From contig NZ_CP040695.2 of NCBI RefSeq assembly GCF_005954645.2, forward strand, positions 4,092,001 to 4,156,000: DNA of 64,000 nt, in the 5' to 3' direction. Below the pieces are notes generated by a model. It did no database searches. It had not been told where the DNA came from and worked only from the letters and a program-made list of their open reading frames with translations. Position 1 is the stretch's first letter, and the number at the start of each line of letters is the position of its first letter. Below are positions 1-8,024 of this stretch, piece by piece. Source of the stretch: Nocardioides sp. S-1144. Its GTDB lineage: Bacteria; Actinomycetota; Actinomycetes; Propionibacteriales; Nocardioidaceae. A program made the position numbers and the translations under genes.

Positions 1-1264
1 CGTACCCGAGCCAGCAGATCCGGGCCGGCAGGCCCTGGAAGGCGACCCGCTCGCCGGCCATGGTGATCCACTTGTGCAGGCGCTCGTTCTGCGCCGACTC
101 GTGGGCGGGGAAGAGCTCGAGGATCGCCCGGTCGGTGGCGGCGATGTCGGCCGGGTCGCCCGAGAGCGCCGCCCAGCGGAACGGCCCCCGGCCCTCGCAG
201 AACAGGGGCCGGATGTAGGCCGGCACGAAGCCGGGGAACTCGAAGGCGCGGTCGTAGCCGCCCTTGCGGGCCTCGTCACGGATGGAGTTGCCGTAGTCGA
301 AGACCTCGGCGCCCTTGTCCTGGAACTCCACCATCGCCCGCACGTGGGCGGCCATCGAGGCCTGCGCGTCCTTGGTGAAGCCGGCCGGGTCACGGTCGGC
401 GGCGTCGGCCCAGTCGTCGACGCCGACGCCGACCGGGAGGTAGCTGAGCGGGTCGTGCGCCGACGTCTGGTCGGTGACGACGTCGATCGGGGCGTCCATC
501 TCGAGCAGCAGCGGGAAGATCTCGGCGGCGTTGCCGAGCAGCCCGATCGACAGCGGCCGCCTGGCGTCGCGCGCGGCGACGGCGCGGGCGACGGCGTCCT
601 CGACGGAGTCGGCCTGCTCGTCGAGGTAGCGGTGCTCGATGCGGCGGGTGATCCGCGCCTGGTCGACCTCGACGCAGATCGCCACGCCGTCGTTCATCGT
701 GACGGCGAGCGGCTGCGCGCCGCCCATCCCGCCGAGGCCGGCGGTGAGCGTGATGGTGCCGGCCAGGGTGCCGCCGAACCGCTTGTCGGCGACCGCCGCG
801 AAGGTCTCGAAGGTGCCCTGGAGGATCCCCTGCGTGCCGATGTAGATCCAGGAGCCGGCGGTCATCTGGCCGTACATCGTGAGGCCGAGGTCCTCGAGGC
901 GCCGGAACTCCTCCCAGTTCGCCCAGTCGCCGACGAGGTTGGAGTTCGCGATCAGCACCCGCGGCGCCCACGCGTGGGTGCGCATGACGCCGACCGGGCG
1001 ACCCGACTGCACCAGCATCGTCTCGTCGTCGCCCAGCGTCGTGAGCGTGCGGACCAGCGCGTCGTAGGAGGGCCAGTCGCGCGCGGCCTTGCCGGTGCCG
1101 CCGTAGACGACGAGGTCCTCGGGACGCTCGGCGTTCTCGGGGTCGAGGTTGTTCATCAGCATCCGCAGCGGCGCCTCGGTCTGCCACGAGCGCGCGGTCA
1201 GGTCGGTGCCGCGCACGGCGCGGATGGGCAGGCGGGGGTTGGCCGGGTTCACCGAGGGGGTCAC
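1..1264 (-). CDS. hutU: urocanate hydratase, 3' end outside window
   Basis: Urocanase converts urocanate to imidazolone propionate with NAD+ as electrophilic cofactor, the second step of histidine breakdown. The reading frame starts at GTG 1264 and overlaps the hutH stop (GTGA), so the two are translationally coupled. The glycine-rich GGMGGAQP stretch lies near residue 180. The family signature FQGLPARICW falls at residues 409-418, which puts the active-site cysteine at about residue 417, right at the window edge. Some 130 C-terminal residues of the usual ~550 are missing only because the window ends. The long opposite-strand frame here is a shadow. Confidence 0.95.
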   Translation of the reverse strand, partial: MTPSVNPANPRLPIRAVRGTDLTARSWQTEAPLRMLMNNLDPENAERPEDLVVYGGTGKAARDWPSYDALVRTLTTLGDDETMLVQSGRPVGVMRTHAWAPRVLIANSNLVGDWANWEEFRRLEDLGLTMYGQMTAGSWIYIGTQGILQGTFETFAAVADKRFGGTLAGTITLTAGLGGMGGAQPLAVTMNDGVAICVEVDQARITRRIEHRYLDEQADSVEDAVARAVAARDARRPLSIGLLGNAAEIFPLLLEMDAPIDVVTDQTSAHDPLSYLPVGVGVDDWADAADRDPAGFTKDAQASMAAHVRAMVEFQDKGAEVFDYGNSIRDEARKGGYDRAFEFPGFVPAYIRPLFCEGRGPFRWAALSGDPADIAATDRAILELFPAHESAQNERLHKWITMAGERVAFQGLPARICWLGY

Positions 1265-2829
1265 TGGAGCTCTCCGATCACTTCTTCGACGGCGGTGACG
1301 ACGGCGCCCGACGCGACCAGCGTGACCGCGGCCTCGATCTCGGGCGCCAGGTGGCGGTCGGGGCCGGGGCCCGCGACGCCGGACGAGCGGAGCAGGGCGA
1401 CGACGGCGGCGGTGGCCGGCGACGGCACGAGCGGGGCGCGCAGGTCGAGCGCGCGGGCGGCGGTGAGCACCTCGACCGCGACGACGCGGGTCAGCCCGTC
1501 GACCGAGTGGCGCAGCTTCCGCGCCGCCGACCACCCCATCGACACGTGGTCCTCCTGCATCGCGCTCGACGGGATCGAGTCCACCGACGCCGGCACCGCG
1601 AGCCGCTTGAGCTCCGACACGATCGCCGCCTGCGTGTACTGCGCGATCATGTGGCCGCTGTCGACGCCCGGGTCGTCGGCGAGGAACGGCGGCAGCCCGT
1701 GGCTGCGGTTGCGGTCCAGGAACCGGTCGGTGCGCCGCTCGCTCATCGAGGCGACGTCGGCCGCGGCGATCGCGAGGAAGTCGAGCACGTAGCCGACGGG
1801 CGCGCCGTGGAAGTTGCCGTTCGACTCCACCCGCCCCTCGTCGGGCAGCACGACGGGGTTGTCGACGGCCGCGCAGAGCTCGCGGCCGGCGACGGTGGCG
1901 GCGTGCTCGAGGGTGTCGCGCGCGGCGCCGTGCACCTGCGGTGCGCAGCGCAGCGAGTAGGCGTCCTGGACGCGGTTGCAGTCGGGCCCCCGGTGCGAGG
2001 CGACCACCCCGGAGTCGGCCAGCAGCCGCACCAGGTTGGCCGCCGAGGCCGCCTGGCCCGGGTGCGGGCGCAGCGCCTGCAGCTCGGCCGCGAAGACCCG
2101 GTCGGTGCCGAGCTGGCCCTCCACCGACATCGCCGCGGCGACGTCGGCGGTGCGGAGCAGGCGGCGCAGGTCCTCGATCGCCAGGACCAGCATGCCGAGC
2201 ATCCCGTCGGTGCCGTTGATGAGCGCCAGGCCCTCCTTGGCGGCGAGCTCGACGGGCTCGAGCCCGACCGCGGCGAGCGCCGTGGCGGCGTCGACCAGCG
2301 CACCGGACGCGTCGCGCACCGGCCCCTCGCCCATCAGCGCGAGCGCGCAGTGCGAGAGCGGCGCGAGGTCGCCCGAGCAGCCCAGCGAGCCGTGCTCGTG
2401 GACCACGGGCGTGATGCCGTGGGTGAGCAGCCCGGCCAGCAGCTGCGCGGTCTCCCGCCGGACGCCGGTGTGGCCGGTCGCCAGCGTCGAGAGCCGCAGC
2501 AGCATGAGCGCCCGCGTCACCTCCCGCTCCACCTCGGGCCCGGAGCCGGCCGCGTGCGACCGCACCAGCGAACGCTGCAGCTGCGCCCGCATCTCGGTCG
2601 GGATGTGACGGGTCGCGAGGGCCCCGAACCCGGTCGAGACGCCGTAGGCCGGGGTCGCCCCGGCCGCCAGCTCCTCGATCACCGCGCGCGCCCGGTCGAT
2701 CGCGGTGAGCGCGTCCTCCCCGATCACGACCGGGGCCCCGCCACGGGCGACCGCGACGACGTCGGCGAAGGAGACGGGACCGGTGCCGACGACGACGGCG
2801 TCGAGGGCGGGGCGCGAGGAGGCAGTCAC
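1261..2829 (-). CDS. hutH: histidine ammonia-lyase
   Basis: This enzyme deaminates histidine to urocanate using a self-made MIO cofactor. At 522 residues it has normal family length. The MIO tripeptide lies in GSLGCSGDLAPLSH and reads Cys-Ser-Gly (residues 151-153) instead of the common Ala-Ser-Gly. The substrate-pocket segment SNGNFHGAP is present. The open frame extends much further upstream, but homology begins only after the GTG at 2829. Further in-frame GTG codons lie just upstream, so the exact start is uncertain. It is first in a hutH-hutU operon. Confidence 0.94.
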   Translation of the reverse strand: MTASSRPALDAVVVGTGPVSFADVVAVARGGAPVVIGEDALTAIDRARAVIEELAAGATPAYGVSTGFGALATRHIPTEMRAQLQRSLVRSHAAGSGPEVEREVTRALMLLRLSTLATGHTGVRRETAQLLAGLLTHGITPVVHEHGSLGCSGDLAPLSHCALALMGEGPVRDASGALVDAATALAAVGLEPVELAAKEGLALINGTDGMLGMLVLAIEDLRRLLRTADVAAAMSVEGQLGTDRVFAAELQALRPHPGQAASAANLVRLLADSGVVASHRGPDCNRVQDAYSLRCAPQVHGAARDTLEHAATVAGRELCAAVDNPVVLPDEGRVESNGNFHGAPVGYVLDFLAIAAADVASMSERRTDRFLDRNRSHGLPPFLADDPGVDSGHMIAQYTQAAIVSELKRLAVPASVDSIPSSAMQEDHVSMGWSAARKLRHSVDGLTRVVAVEVLTAARALDLRAPLVPSPATAAVVALLRSSGVAGPGPDRHLAPEIEAAVTLVASGAVVTAVEEVIGELQ

Positions 2830-2901
2830 CCGCCCATCCAAACGCCTCCGCACCGCCACGGCCACCCCGCGCCCCGACGCCCGCGCCCCGACGCCCCGGC
2901 C

Positions 2902-2984
2902 GGCCCCACGCGTGCAATTGCCGAGCTTGGCTCGATTCTCGGCGGCGGAGTCGAGCCAGTCGCGGCAATTGCGGCGATGGGGCC
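2902..2984. repeat. 83-bp nested palindromic element, copy 1
   Basis: Nested inverted repeats lie between the divergent hutH and iron-sulfur reductase genes. The outer arms are GGCCCCA/TGGGGCC, the middle arms GCAATTGCCGA (2914-2924) and CGGCAATTGC (2963-2972). The inner stem is GGCTCGATTC/GAGTCGAGCC with one G-T wobble. Two related copies sit at 53295-53478. The inner stem differs there but still pairs, which points to a conserved fold. Confidence 0.75.
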
Positions 2985-3157
2985 AGTTCGCGCCGGCGGG
3001 CGGGGCCGGGTCGGGTGGGCTGACCTCGCACGGCAAGTTACCAGCGGGTAGGATCCATCTCACCCCGACGCAGTCCTGACGACCCCCGAGCCCGACCCCT
3101 AGGCTCGCAGCCGCCCCTGGGTGCACCGGGAGCACCCGAACGACTGGAGTCCCCCGC

Positions 3158-6100
3158 ATGCAGATCGCCGCGATCGTCATCGCTCTCGCCCTGACGGCCG
3201 TCGCCGTCGTGTCCGTGACCCGGGCCGTGCGCCAGATGGTGGCGGTCATGAAGCAGGGCCAGCCCATCACGGGACGGACCGACCGGCCCGGCCGTCGCAC
3301 GGCGACGATGTTCGTCGAGACCTTCGGCCACACCCGGATGCTGCAGTGGCACTGGGTCGGGATCATGCACTGGTTCGTCTACCTGGCCTTCATCGTCCTC
3401 AGCTCGGCCGTGCTCACCGGCTACTTCCAGCTCTTCGACCCCGAGTTCGCGCTGCCGCTCATCGGCCACTTCTTCCTGTTCGAGTGGCTCAGCGAGGGCA
3501 TCGGCCTGCTCGGCACGGTCGGCATCGTCTTCCTCATCGTCTACCGCCAGATCAACCACCCGCGGCGCCAGGGCCGCGACAGCCGCTTCTACAAGTCGAA
3601 CTTCTGGCAGGCCTACTTCGTCGAGGCGATGGCGCTGCTCGAGGGGTCCGCGATCCTGTTCATCCGCGGCGCGGAGTACAACCTCGGCCAGATCGCCAGC
3701 GACCACCCCGAGGACTTCGACCGGTTCCACTTCCCGATCAGCTCGTTCTTCGGCAACCTCTACCCCGACGGCGTCGAGGGCAACGAGGCGACGCTCGAGA
3801 ACATCATCATCGCGATCGCCCTGTTCAAGATCGTGCTCGCGATGGTCTGGCTGCTCGTGATCTCCCGCAACCTCACCATGGGCGTCGCCTGGCACCGCTT
3901 CACCGCCTGGCCCAACATCTGGTTCAAGCGCGAGGGGTCGGGCCGCACGGCCCTCGGCGCCGTCAAGCAGCTGACGTCGGCCGGCAAGCCGATCAGCCTC
4001 GACGACATCGACGACCTCGACGAGGACTCCCCCCTCGGCGTCGGGACCGTCGAGGACTTCTCGTGGAAGGGCATCCTCGACTTCACGACCTGCACCGAGT
4101 GCGGCCGCTGCCAGTCGCAGTGCCCGGCCTGGAACACCGAGAAGCCGCTGTCGCCCAAGCTCCTCATCACCGCCCTGCGCGACCACGCCTACGCGAAGGC
4201 CGGGGCCACCGGCGACGACCGCGAGGACGCCGCCGCCCGCTCCCTGATCGGCAAGGCCGGCGAGGGCGACTGGTTCTACAACCCCGAGGGTGCCGACTTC
4301 GTCATCGACGAGGACGTCCTGTGGTCCTGCACCTCCTGCGGGGCCTGCGTGCAGCAGTGCCCGGTCGACATCGAGCACGTCGACCACATCATCGACATGC
4401 GCCGCCACCAGATCCTGGTGGAGTCGAACTTCCCCGCCGAGCTCAACGGGCTCTTCAAGGGCCTGGAGAACAAGGGCAACCCGTGGAACATGTCCGCCTC
4501 GGCGCGGATGGACTGGGCCAAGGGCCTCGACTTCGAGGTCAAGGTCGTCGGCGAGAGCATCGAGTCCCTCGACGAGGTCGACTGGCTCTTCTGGGTCGGC
4601 TGCGCCGGCGCCTACGAGGACCGCGCGAAGAAGACCACCCGCGCCGTGGCCGAGCTGCTCGACATGGCCGGTGTCTCGTTCGGCGTCCTCGGCAACGGCG
4701 AGACCTGCACCGGTGACCCGGCCCGCCGCGCCGGCAACGAGTTCGTCTTCCAGGGCCTCGCCACGCAGAACGCCGAGACCCTCAAGGAGTACAAGGTCAA
4801 GAAGGTCGTCTCGACCTGCGCGCACTGCTTCAACACGCTCAAGAACGAGTACCAGGAGTTCGGCGTCGAGCTCGAGGTCGTGCACCACACCCAGCTCCTC
4901 AACCGGCTGGTGCGCGAGGGCAGGCTGACGCCCGTCAGCGACGGTGCCGGCGCCCAGAAGCGCTCGATCACCTACCACGACCCCTGCTACATCGGCCGTC
5001 ACAACGGCGTCTACACGCCGCCGCGCGAGCTGCTCCAGATCCTCCCGGGCGCGACCTACGTCGAGATGGAGCGCAACTCCGAGCGCTCCTTCTGCTGCGG
5101 CGCCGGCGGCGCGCGGATGTGGATGGAGGAGAACATCGGTGAGCGGATCAACGTCAACCGCACCACGGAGGCCATCGAGACCGGCGCCGACCAGATCGCC
5201 GTCGGCTGCCCGTTCTGCCGCGTGATGCTCTCCGACGGCCTCACCGCCGCGCAGGACAAGGGCAACGCCCGCGAGGAGGTCGAGGTCCTCGACGTCGCGC
5301 AGATGCTGCTCGCCTCGGTCAAGGGCGAGCAGGCCACCAAGCTCGCCCCCGGCGCCGGCGCAGCCGCGGCTGCCGCCGCGAACGGTGCCGCCCAGGACGT
5401 CGCGACCAAGGCCGAGCCCGAAGCGGGCGACGAGACCGACACCGCCGACACGATCACCAGCACCGAGGACGCCGGCCCCCTGGCCAAGGCGTCGGGCGGG
5501 TCGTCGCTCTTCGACGACCCGGAGGCGAAGGACGAGCCCGCCGCCACCGCGTCCGCCGACGCCACCCCCGCCGAGGAGGCGAGGGCCGCGACGCCGGCGT
5601 CGTCCGGCGGTTCGCTCTTCGACGTCGACGACGCCGCGGACGCCACGGGCACCGACGAGCCGGCCCAGGACGAGCCGACCACCGCGCCGGCGTCCGGCGG
5701 GTCGCTGTTCCACCTCGGCGGCGACGACCAGCCCGCCGCGAAGTCCGAGCCGGCAACGCCGGAGCCCGCAAAGGCCCCGGACGACGAGCTGAGCCCGACG
5801 ACCGACCTCGGGTCGGGCGGCTCCCTCTTCGACCTCGGCAACGACGAGCCGGCCGCGAAGGCAGAGCCGGCTGCGAAGGCGGAGTCGGCTGCGAAGGTGG
5901 AGCCGGCTGCGAAGGCCGACCCGGAGCCGACCACCGAGCTCGGCGCGGGCGGCTCGCTCTTCGACGTCGCAGCCGACGAGCCGGCCGCCAAGGCCGCCGA
6001 GCCGGAGCCCGCGGAGGAGCCGACCGAGCCGGCGAAGCCCGCCGAGCAGCCGTCGGTCGACCTCGGGTCGGGCGGCTCCCTGTTCGACATCGCCGCACCC

Positions 6101-6988
6101 GAGCCGACGACCACCTCGGCACCCGCCGCCCCGGCGCCGGCCGAGCCGGAGCAGCAGCCGGCCGCGGCGGAGCCCGTGGTGGAGCAGCCCGCCGCGACCA
6201 CGACGACCCGTGCGGCAGCCACGCCGGTCGCCGAGGTGCCGGAGGGCGGCTCGCTCTTCGACATCGTCGCTCCGGAGCCGGTCGCCGTCGCGGCGCCCGC
6301 CGAGCCTGCCGCTGCCCCGGAGCCCGAGCCGGAGCCGACCCCCGAGCCCGCCCCCGAGCCCACGCCCGAGCCCGAGCCCACGCCCGAGCCCGAGCCCGAG
6401 CCCACGCCCGAGCCCGAGCCCGAGCCGGCAGCGGACCCCACGCCGGCGGCGTCCGCGACGCGGACGGCCACGGTCCCGGGGTCCGAGATCCCGGAGGGCG
6501 GCTCGCTCTTCGACATCATCGCGCCCGAGCCGGTCGCCGTCGCCGCCGCACCCACCCCGACGGTCACCCCCGCGGCCGAGCCGGATGCTTCCGCCGAGCC
6601 GGCGCGGGAGACGAGCCCCGAGCCCGCCGAGGAGCCGACGGCCGCCGCCGAGCCCGAGCCCGAGTCGGAGGCGGAATCTGAGTCGGCACGGTCCGTCCGC
6701 GAGGGCGAGCCGGGCACGCTGTCCGGTGGCGCGGCGGTCAGCGCCGCCGCGACCGCGATCGCCTCCGACGAGCCCGAGCCCGAGCCCGCCGCCGCGGTGG
6801 CCGAGCCCGAGGTCCAGACCGAGCCCGAGGCCCAGGCCCAGGCCCAGGCGGAGCCTGAGGCCGAGCCCGACGTCGGGCCGGACCCGGAGCCCGAGGACGA
6901 GCCCCGGCCGACGAGCACGAGCAGCGGCGAGGCCCACCAGCCCCGCACGGACGTGGAGATCGGCGAGGGCTCGCTCTTCGACCTCTGA
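3158..6988 (+). CDS. membrane (Fe-S)-binding reductase with GGSLFD-repeat tail
   Basis: The 1276-residue protein begins with a NarI-like membrane region of several helices (about residues 1-250). Two 4Fe-4S motifs follow, C312-x2-C315-x2-C318-x3-C322 and C391-x2-C394-x2-C397-x3-C401. Two CCG-type (heterodisulfide-reductase-like) cysteine motifs lie near 554 (CAHC) and 646 (CCGAGG). It resembles actinobacterial iron-sulfur-binding reductases such as mycobacterial Rv0338c, so quinone-linked electron transfer is likely but the substrate is unknown. From about residue 730 the chain becomes an Ala/Glu/Pro-rich, probably disordered tail of over 500 residues. The tail carries nine copies of a GGSLFD motif, at about 782, 819, 849, 889, 933, 974, 1032, 1116 and the C-terminus itself (1272-1276). 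Hexanucleotide CCCGAG runs near 6340-6425 show the tail grew by slippage. Confidence 0.9.
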   Translation: MQIAAIVIALALTAVAVVSVTRAVRQMVAVMKQGQPITGRTDRPGRRTATMFVETFGHTRMLQWHWVGIMHWFVYLAFIVLSSAVLTGYFQLFDPEFALPLIGHFFLFEWLSEGIGLLGTVGIVFLIVYRQINHPRRQGRDSRFYKSNFWQAYFVEAMALLEGSAILFIRGAEYNLGQIASDHPEDFDRFHFPISSFFGNLYPDGVEGNEATLENIIIAIALFKIVLAMVWLLVISRNLTMGVAWHRFTAWPNIWFKREGSGRTALGAVKQLTSAGKPISLDDIDDLDEDSPLGVGTVEDFSWKGILDFTTCTECGRCQSQCPAWNTEKPLSPKLLITALRDHAYAKAGATGDDREDAAARSLIGKAGEGDWFYNPEGADFVIDEDVLWSCTSCGACVQQCPVDIEHVDHIIDMRRHQILVESNFPAELNGLFKGLENKGNPWNMSASARMDWAKGLDFEVKVVGESIESLDEVDWLFWVGCAGAYEDRAKKTTRAVAELLDMAGVSFGVLGNGETCTGDPARRAGNEFVFQGLATQNAETLKEYKVKKVVSTCAHCFNTLKNEYQEFGVELEVVHHTQLLNRLVREGRLTPVSDGAGAQKRSITYHDPCYIGRHNGVYTPPRELLQILPGATYVEMERNSERSFCCGAGGARMWMEENIGERINVNRTTEAIETGADQIAVGCPFCRVMLSDGLTAAQDKGNAREEVEVLDVAQMLLASVKGEQATKLAPGAGAAAAAAANGAAQDVATKAEPEAGDETDTADTITSTEDAGPLAKASGGSSLFDDPEAKDEPAATASADATPAEEARAATPASSGGSLFDVDDAADATGTDEPAQDEPTTAPASGGSLFHLGGDDQPAAKSEPATPEPAKAPDDELSPTTDLGSGGSLFDLGNDEPAAKAEPAAKAESAAKVEPAAKADPEPTTELGAGGSLFDVAADEPAAKAAEPEPAEEPTEPAKPAEQPSVDLGSGGSLFDIAAPEPTTTSAPAAPAPAEPEQQPAAAEPVVEQPAATTTTRAAATPVAEVPEGGSLFDIVAPEPVAVAAPAEPAAAPEPEPEPTPEPAPEPTPEPEPTPEPEPEPTPEPEPEPAADPTPAASATRTATVPGSEIPEGGSLFDIIAPEPVAVAAAPTPTVTPAAEPDASAEPARETSPEPAEEPTAAAEPEPESEAESESARSVREGEPGTLSGGAAVSAAATAIASDEPEPEPAAAVAEPEVQTEPEAQAQAQAEPEAEPDVGPDPEPEDEPRPTSTSSGEAHQPRTDVEIGEGSLFDL

Positions 6989-7069
6989 GCCCCGAGCTCG
7001 ATCCCCTGATGACGGCGGCGGACCCGGAACCCGGGTGCGCCGCCGTCGCTGCGTCGGCGACACTGACGC

Positions 7070-7711
7070 GTGCTCGCCGACATCTGGCCCACCTACGGTC
7101 TCCGCGTCCGGACCGGACGCCTCTGCCTCCGCCTGCCCGACCTCGACGAGCTGGCCGCGCTGGCCGAGCTCGCCGGCCGCGGCGTGCACGGCCCGGAGGA
7201 GCGCCCGTTCCTGACGCCGTGGACCGACGGCACCCCCACCGAGCGGGCCGCGCGCGTGCTCCGCGGTCACTGGTCCCAGCTGCACGCGTGGCGACCCGAG
7301 GACTGGTCGCTGGGGCTCTGCGTCTTCCTCGACGACCGGCCGGTGGGCGCGGTGTCGCTGCGCGCCCGGGACTTCCGGGTCGTGCGCGAGGTGACGACGT
7401 CCTCGTGGCTCGGCGTCGAGCACCAGGGGGCCGGTCTCGGCACGGAGGCCCGGGTCGGGCTGCTGACGCTGGCCTTCGACCACCTCGGCGCCCTCGACGC
7501 CACCACCGAGGTCTTCCCCGACAACCGGGCGTCCCAGGGCGTCTCGCGCAGGCTCGGCTACCTGCCCGACGGGATCTCGCGCGACGCGCGCGGCGAGGAG
7601 GCGCTCGTCTCCGACCGGCTGCGCCTCACCGCGGCGCGCTGGGCCGGGCAGCAGCACCCCGACGTCACCGTCGAGGGCGTGGACGCCGCCCGGGCCATGT
7701 TCCTCGGCTGA
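7070..7711 (+). CDS. GNAT-family N-acetyltransferase
   Basis: A 213-residue acetyltransferase of the RimJ/RimL type starting at GTG 7070. The acetyl-CoA loop region reads GVEHQGAGLGTEAR (about residues 115-128) and is followed by the family's helix and the DNRASQGVSRRLGY segment. Such enzymes acetylate amino groups of proteins or small molecules; the acceptor cannot be told from sequence. It stands alone between the iron-sulfur reductase and a convergent small membrane protein gene. Confidence 0.85.
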   Translation: MLADIWPTYGLRVRTGRLCLRLPDLDELAALAELAGRGVHGPEERPFLTPWTDGTPTERAARVLRGHWSQLHAWRPEDWSLGLCVFLDDRPVGAVSLRARDFRVVREVTTSSWLGVEHQGAGLGTEARVGLLTLAFDHLGALDATTEVFPDNRASQGVSRRLGYLPDGISRDARGEEALVSDRLRLTAARWAGQQHPDVTVEGVDAARAMFLG

Positions 7712-7729
7712 CGACCCGGACCGCCCGCG

Positions 7730-8011
7730 TCAGCGCTTCGGCGGGGTCAGGTCCTCGGGCGAGTCGACGTGCTCGGGCACGACGATCGGGCGCACCCGCG
7801 ACCAGATCATGAACCCGGCGCCGACGGCGGCCAGCGCGAGGCCCGCCCACAGGTTGGCGTTGACGCCCGCGGAGTTCTCCCCGCCCTCGTCGCCCGAGAC
7901 GAGCCGGGTGACGAGCAGGATGGCGCCGTAGACGAACAACAGCGCGCCGATGACGTTGCGGATGTCGAGCGCGCCCGCGGTGTGCTTCTTGGAGCCGGTC
8001 GGCTGAGCCAT
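7730..8011 (-). CDS. small two-helix membrane protein downstream of symporter
   Basis: A 93-residue protein with two predicted membrane helices (about residues 19-38 and 53-72) and a charged C-terminus ending SPEDLTPPKR. It starts 13 bp after the symporter stop, behind a good Shine-Dalgarno sequence (GGAAGGAG), so the two genes are surely one operon. I do not recognise the family. Position suggests an accessory subunit or stabiliser of the symporter; that is inference. Confidence 0.75.
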   Translation of the reverse strand: MAQPTGSKKHTAGALDIRNVIGALLFVYGAILLVTRLVSGDEGGENSAGVNANLWAGLALAAVGAGFMIWSRVRPIVVPEHVDSPEDLTPPKR

Positions 8012-8024
8012 GGTCGCTCCTTCC

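Noticed and set aside
390..2303. Long open frames opposite to hutU and hutH on both strands
   Set aside because: They are shadows caused by high GC at third positions; the hut frames carry all the homology.
3038..7657. A 1539-residue minus-strand frame opposite the Fe-S reductase
   Set aside because: It is low-complexity Leu/Gly/Arg/Val sequence with no domain, produced by the codon bias of the plus-strand gene.
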